Part shown: positions 61,773-64,000 of the stretch, piece after piece
Position numbering within the stretch: the stretch's first letter is position 1
How the letters are laid out: the number at the start of each line of letters is the position of its first letter
From: Flavobacterium sp.
GTDB lineage: Bacteria > Bacteroidota > Bacteroidia > Flavobacteriales > Flavobacteriaceae
Length of the DNA: 64,000 nt
Direction: 5' to 3'
Assembly (NCBI RefSeq): GCF_027531905.1
Contig: NZ_JAPZSU010000002.1
Location: forward strand, 142,163 to 206,162
Program-made: the position numbers and the translations under genes
The notes under the pieces: generated by a model
What the model saw: only the letters and a program-made list of their open reading frames with translations
Told to the model about the DNA's origin: nothing
Database searches by the model: none

Positions 61773-62990
61773 TTAGTTATTGGCTGCAATTTTTTGCTTT
61801 TCTTTAAAGAATATAAAAAACAGCAACGCAATTCCTGCTGCAAATAGACAAGGGAAAATCCAAACATTGTTCCAATTGTGTATGCCTTCTCCAGCACTGT
61901 TTTGGTCTACAATTTGTCCCGCAACGTAGAAGCCAATGTACATTCCAACGCCATAAGTGGCAAGTGTAATCAAACCTTGAGCTGAGGAACGAATGGAAGC
62001 ACCCGCTTTTTGGTCCGTGTAAATTTGCCCCGTCACAAAGAAAAAGTCATAGCAAATTCCGTGCAGTGCAATGCCTAAATAAATCATCCAAATGTTTTGA
62101 CCCACATCGCCATAAGCAAACAATAAATAACGAACTACCCAAGCCAACATCCCGATTAACAACATTTGTTTGATACCAAAACGTACAAAAAACAAAGGCA
62201 TTAAAAACAAAAATACCGTTTCTGACATTTGTCCAATGGTCATTTTTGCTGCTGCGCTTTCAAGACCAATTTCATTCAAAAACTGATTGGCTTGGCCATA
62301 ATAAAACGCCAACGGAATACAAATAAGAATTGAAGCGATAAAAAACACTAAGTAATTCTTGTCTTTTAAAACATTCAAAGCGTCTAAACCCAAAGTTTCG
62401 GCGATTGACACTTTTTGTCCCGCTTTCGGAGGTGGCGTATTCGGTAAGAAAAAGCAAAACACCCCAAACAAAAGCGATACTATTGCCGAAACATAAAAAG
62501 TAATATTCAATCTGTCTGGTGTAGATTCCCAAGCCATAGCACCAATGACTAATCCAGAAGCAATCCATCCAAGGGTTCCCCAAACACGAACTTTTGCAAA
62601 CTCTTTTTCAGCATTGGTCATTTGATTCATAGAAATGGAATTGACCAAGGCTAAGGTGGGCATAAAAAGTATCATGTAGAACAATAGCAAGGTGTAAAAA
62701 GAATCAAACGTAGATTTAGTCGATAACAAATAGAGTAGTACCGAACCTATAATATGCAAAACTCCTAGAATCTTTTGTGCTGAGAAAAATTTATCAGCAA
62801 TCATCCCCACAATAAAAGGGGCTATAATCGCACCAAGACATTGCGTTCCATAGGCTAATCCGGTTTGTGCTCCTGTTGCTGCTATAATCCCTTTTGTTAA
62901 ATAAGTGCCCATAGTAACAAACCAAATTCCCCAAATGAAGAAATTAATAAACATCATGGTCGATAATTTGATTCTAATCGTTGTATTCAT
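61773..62990 (-). CDS. MFS transporter (nucleoside/sugar permease type)
   Basis: 405 residues with about 12 hydrophobic segments. The N-terminus (LSTMMFINFFIWGIWFVTMGTYL) and KVRVWGTLGWIASGLVIGAMAW (about 132-153) match the nucleoside:H+ symporter group of the MFS. These transporters are often found beside sugar isomerase and DUF1080 genes in Bacteroidetes, so uptake of a sugar or keto sugar is as likely as nucleoside uptake. It lies 38 bases after the DUF1080 gene. Confidence 0.85.
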   Translation of the reverse strand: MNTTIRIKLSTMMFINFFIWGIWFVTMGTYLTKGIIAATGAQTGLAYGTQCLGAIIAPFIVGMIADKFFSAQKILGVLHIIGSVLLYLLSTKSTFDSFYTLLLFYMILFMPTLALVNSISMNQMTNAEKEFAKVRVWGTLGWIASGLVIGAMAWESTPDRLNITFYVSAIVSLLFGVFCFFLPNTPPPKAGQKVSIAETLGLDALNVLKDKNYLVFFIASILICIPLAFYYGQANQFLNEIGLESAAAKMTIGQMSETVFLFLMPLFFVRFGIKQMLLIGMLAWVVRYLLFAYGDVGQNIWMIYLGIALHGICYDFFFVTGQIYTDQKAGASIRSSAQGLITLATYGVGMYIGFYVAGQIVDQNSAGEGIHNWNNVWIFPCLFAAGIALLFFIFFKEKQKIAANN

Positions 62991-63028
62991 AGTTTAGGTG
63001 GTTTTGGTTAGTAAGTTGTTTTTCAGTA

Positions 63029-63739
63029 CTATTTACAGCCAGTTGTAGTGTCCATAGTATTCCATTCTTTGATCATAATGTTGCGGTACCAAACATTATC
63101 TCCGTGGTCTTGCAAGGCTATTTTTCCTTTTTTAAATGTTCCAAATCCAGGCCAATCCTTGAATTTGCTTCCTGCGATTAACGCTTTAAATGCATCATCC
63201 CAAAGTACTGTCTCTACGACAATTACTCCGTTTAGTACATAAGTCAATTTGCCATTTTTACAAACTACTTCTGCCGTATTCCATTCGCCTACAGGTTTTA
63301 CCGGCTCTGATTTACTCTGAATCAAATCATACAAATCTCCCGCACGGTGTTTGGTGATTTTTCCATCAGGATGTCCGTCATTGTCCAATACCTGCATTTC
63401 TAAACCAGTCTCATACGTGTTTTTGTATTTCTGAGGATTTTCATTTATATAAAAAATAATCCCACTGTTGGCTTTTGGCGCTACTTTCCAATCCACTTTC
63501 AAGTGAAAATTTTCGTATTCAGCATCAGTAACGATGTCGCCACCTTGACCATTTTTGGCTGCTTCGGGATCAAAATGCAAGACACCGTCTTCTACTTTCC
63601 AACCTGCACCCACGGTTGTTTTGCCGTAAGTATGCCAACCGGTTGTTGTTTTTCCGTCAAAAATCGGTTTAAATCCTTTTTGTGCTTGTAGGGTTTGAGC
63701 GATTACCAAAACCATAAGCGTTGCTACTATTTTTTTCAT
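63029..63739 (-). CDS. Secreted DUF1080 (3-keto-disaccharide-hydrolase-like) protein
   Basis: 236 residues from the ATG at 63739, chosen because a signal peptide follows (MKKIVATLMVLVIAQTLQAQ). An upstream in-frame ATG (63850) would put translated repeat-element sequence in front. The DUF1080 beta-sandwich is complete: FKPIFDGKTTTGWHTYG, YENFHLKVDWKVAPKANSGI, ETGLEMQVLDNDGHPDGK, HRAGDLYDLI and GEWNTAEVVCKNGKLTYVLNG. The family is thought to cleave 3-keto-glycosides. First gene of the four-gene sugar module. Confidence 0.85.
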   Translation of the reverse strand: MKKIVATLMVLVIAQTLQAQKGFKPIFDGKTTTGWHTYGKTTVGAGWKVEDGVLHFDPEAAKNGQGGDIVTDAEYENFHLKVDWKVAPKANSGIIFYINENPQKYKNTYETGLEMQVLDNDGHPDGKITKHRAGDLYDLIQSKSEPVKPVGEWNTAEVVCKNGKLTYVLNGVIVVETVLWDDAFKALIAGSKFKDWPGFGTFKKGKIALQDHGDNVWYRNIMIKEWNTMDTTTGCK

Positions 63740-63806
63740 TTCAATTGATTTTTTTAGTTCATTTAATTGTTTGGAGCGGTTAGAAAAAGGCTTTCTTGTT
63801 GTCAAA

Positions 63807-63875
63807 GTCCCGCTGTCCGCTATATCTTTGCTTTTTAACCCAAAAAGCAAAGGATGCCGCTGCCATCCTACCGTC
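63807..63875 (+). repeat. GC-rich palindromic repeat, copy C (partial)
   Basis: gtcccgctgtccgctatatc, then a perfect hairpin (ctttgcttttt 63826-63836 / aaaaagcaaag 63842-63852, loop aaccc as in copy A), then gatgccgctgccatcctacc. Same flanking words as copy A with a different stem sequence. The gggcgtgcccc part is missing. Confidence 0.7.
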
Positions 63876-64000
63876 TGGACACAAATATTTTTATGTTAAA
63901 ATGGCACGCAGATTAGGCAGATTATCACTGATTTTTGGTTGTATTTTAAAATATTATTTATAAAACTTATGTTTTTTCTACACATTTTTTTAAAAGACAA

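Noticed and set aside
63740..63850. A 37-residue N-terminal extension of the DUF1080 protein
   Set aside because: It would place repeat-element sequence before a normal signal peptide; the ATG at 63739 fits export.

Overview
The window looks like a chromosomal segment of a Flavobacterium-like member of the Bacteroidetes. The DNA is AT-rich. Several genes are preceded by a TAnnTTTG motif, the -7 element of Bacteroidetes promoters. Many proteins belong to families typical of Flavobacteriia: the fused E1 alpha/beta dehydrogenase, long class II IlvC, and DUF6048, DUF6452 and DUF6095 proteins. No tRNA, rRNA, CRISPR array, transposase or integrase gene was seen.

Layout. 1-6.8 kb, mostly minus strand: the N-terminal part of a tail-specific protease with gcvT; a GMC oxidoreductase, an AlkB-type alkane monooxygenase and a TetR regulator; a GNAT enzyme; and a lipoprotein with a repeated His/Cys peptide. 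7-20 kb: a large secreted BNR-repeat protein, a minus-strand run (transglutaminase-like, cytosolic substrate-binding protein, GNAT, nucleoside phosphorylase), repeat-rich intergenic DNA around a SUI1 gene and a GxxExxY gene, a 2OG-Fe(II) oxygenase, the fused E1 enzyme, and a LysR/MdaB divergent pair. 22-30 kb, plus strand: leuA-leuB, then ilvD-ilvB-ilvN-ilvC. A short Ile/Val-rich leader peptide and a terminator precede ilvD, which is the architecture of transcription attenuation. 30.5-40.5 kb: acs, then a seven-gene type III polyketide synthase cluster (flavoprotein, methyltransferase, PKS III, hotdog dehydratase, ketosynthase, acyl carrier protein, phosphopantetheinyl transferase), then a DnaQ-like exonuclease with degenerate active-site positions and a cNMP/CBS/DUF294 protein on the other strand.

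40.7-52.7 kb: ordinary housekeeping and membrane genes (TerC, murQ, ZIP transporter, rRNA methyltransferases, DUF6048/6452). Among them are a toxin-antitoxin pair whose toxin gene carries an in-frame stop, an AAA/DUF4143 ATPase between two identical-arm terminators, and an 86-bp tandem repeat. 52.8-60 kb: an accessory segment bounded by two inverted copies of a GC-rich palindromic repeat. It carries unknown proteins, a VOC lipoprotein that has lost its ATG, an AraC regulator with a PhyH-type oxygenase, an SdpI-like protein and a RelA/SpoT alarmone-synthetase-like protein. 60-64 kb: a minus-strand sugar module (DUF1080, MFS permease, two secreted TIM-barrel isomerases).

The strongest candidates for something new are the type III PKS cluster with its own carrier protein and starter-supply enzymes, the ilv attenuator, the inverted-repeat-flanked GxxExxY cassette, and the family of dispersed palindromic repeats. 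All family calls come from reading motifs by eye; no database search was run.
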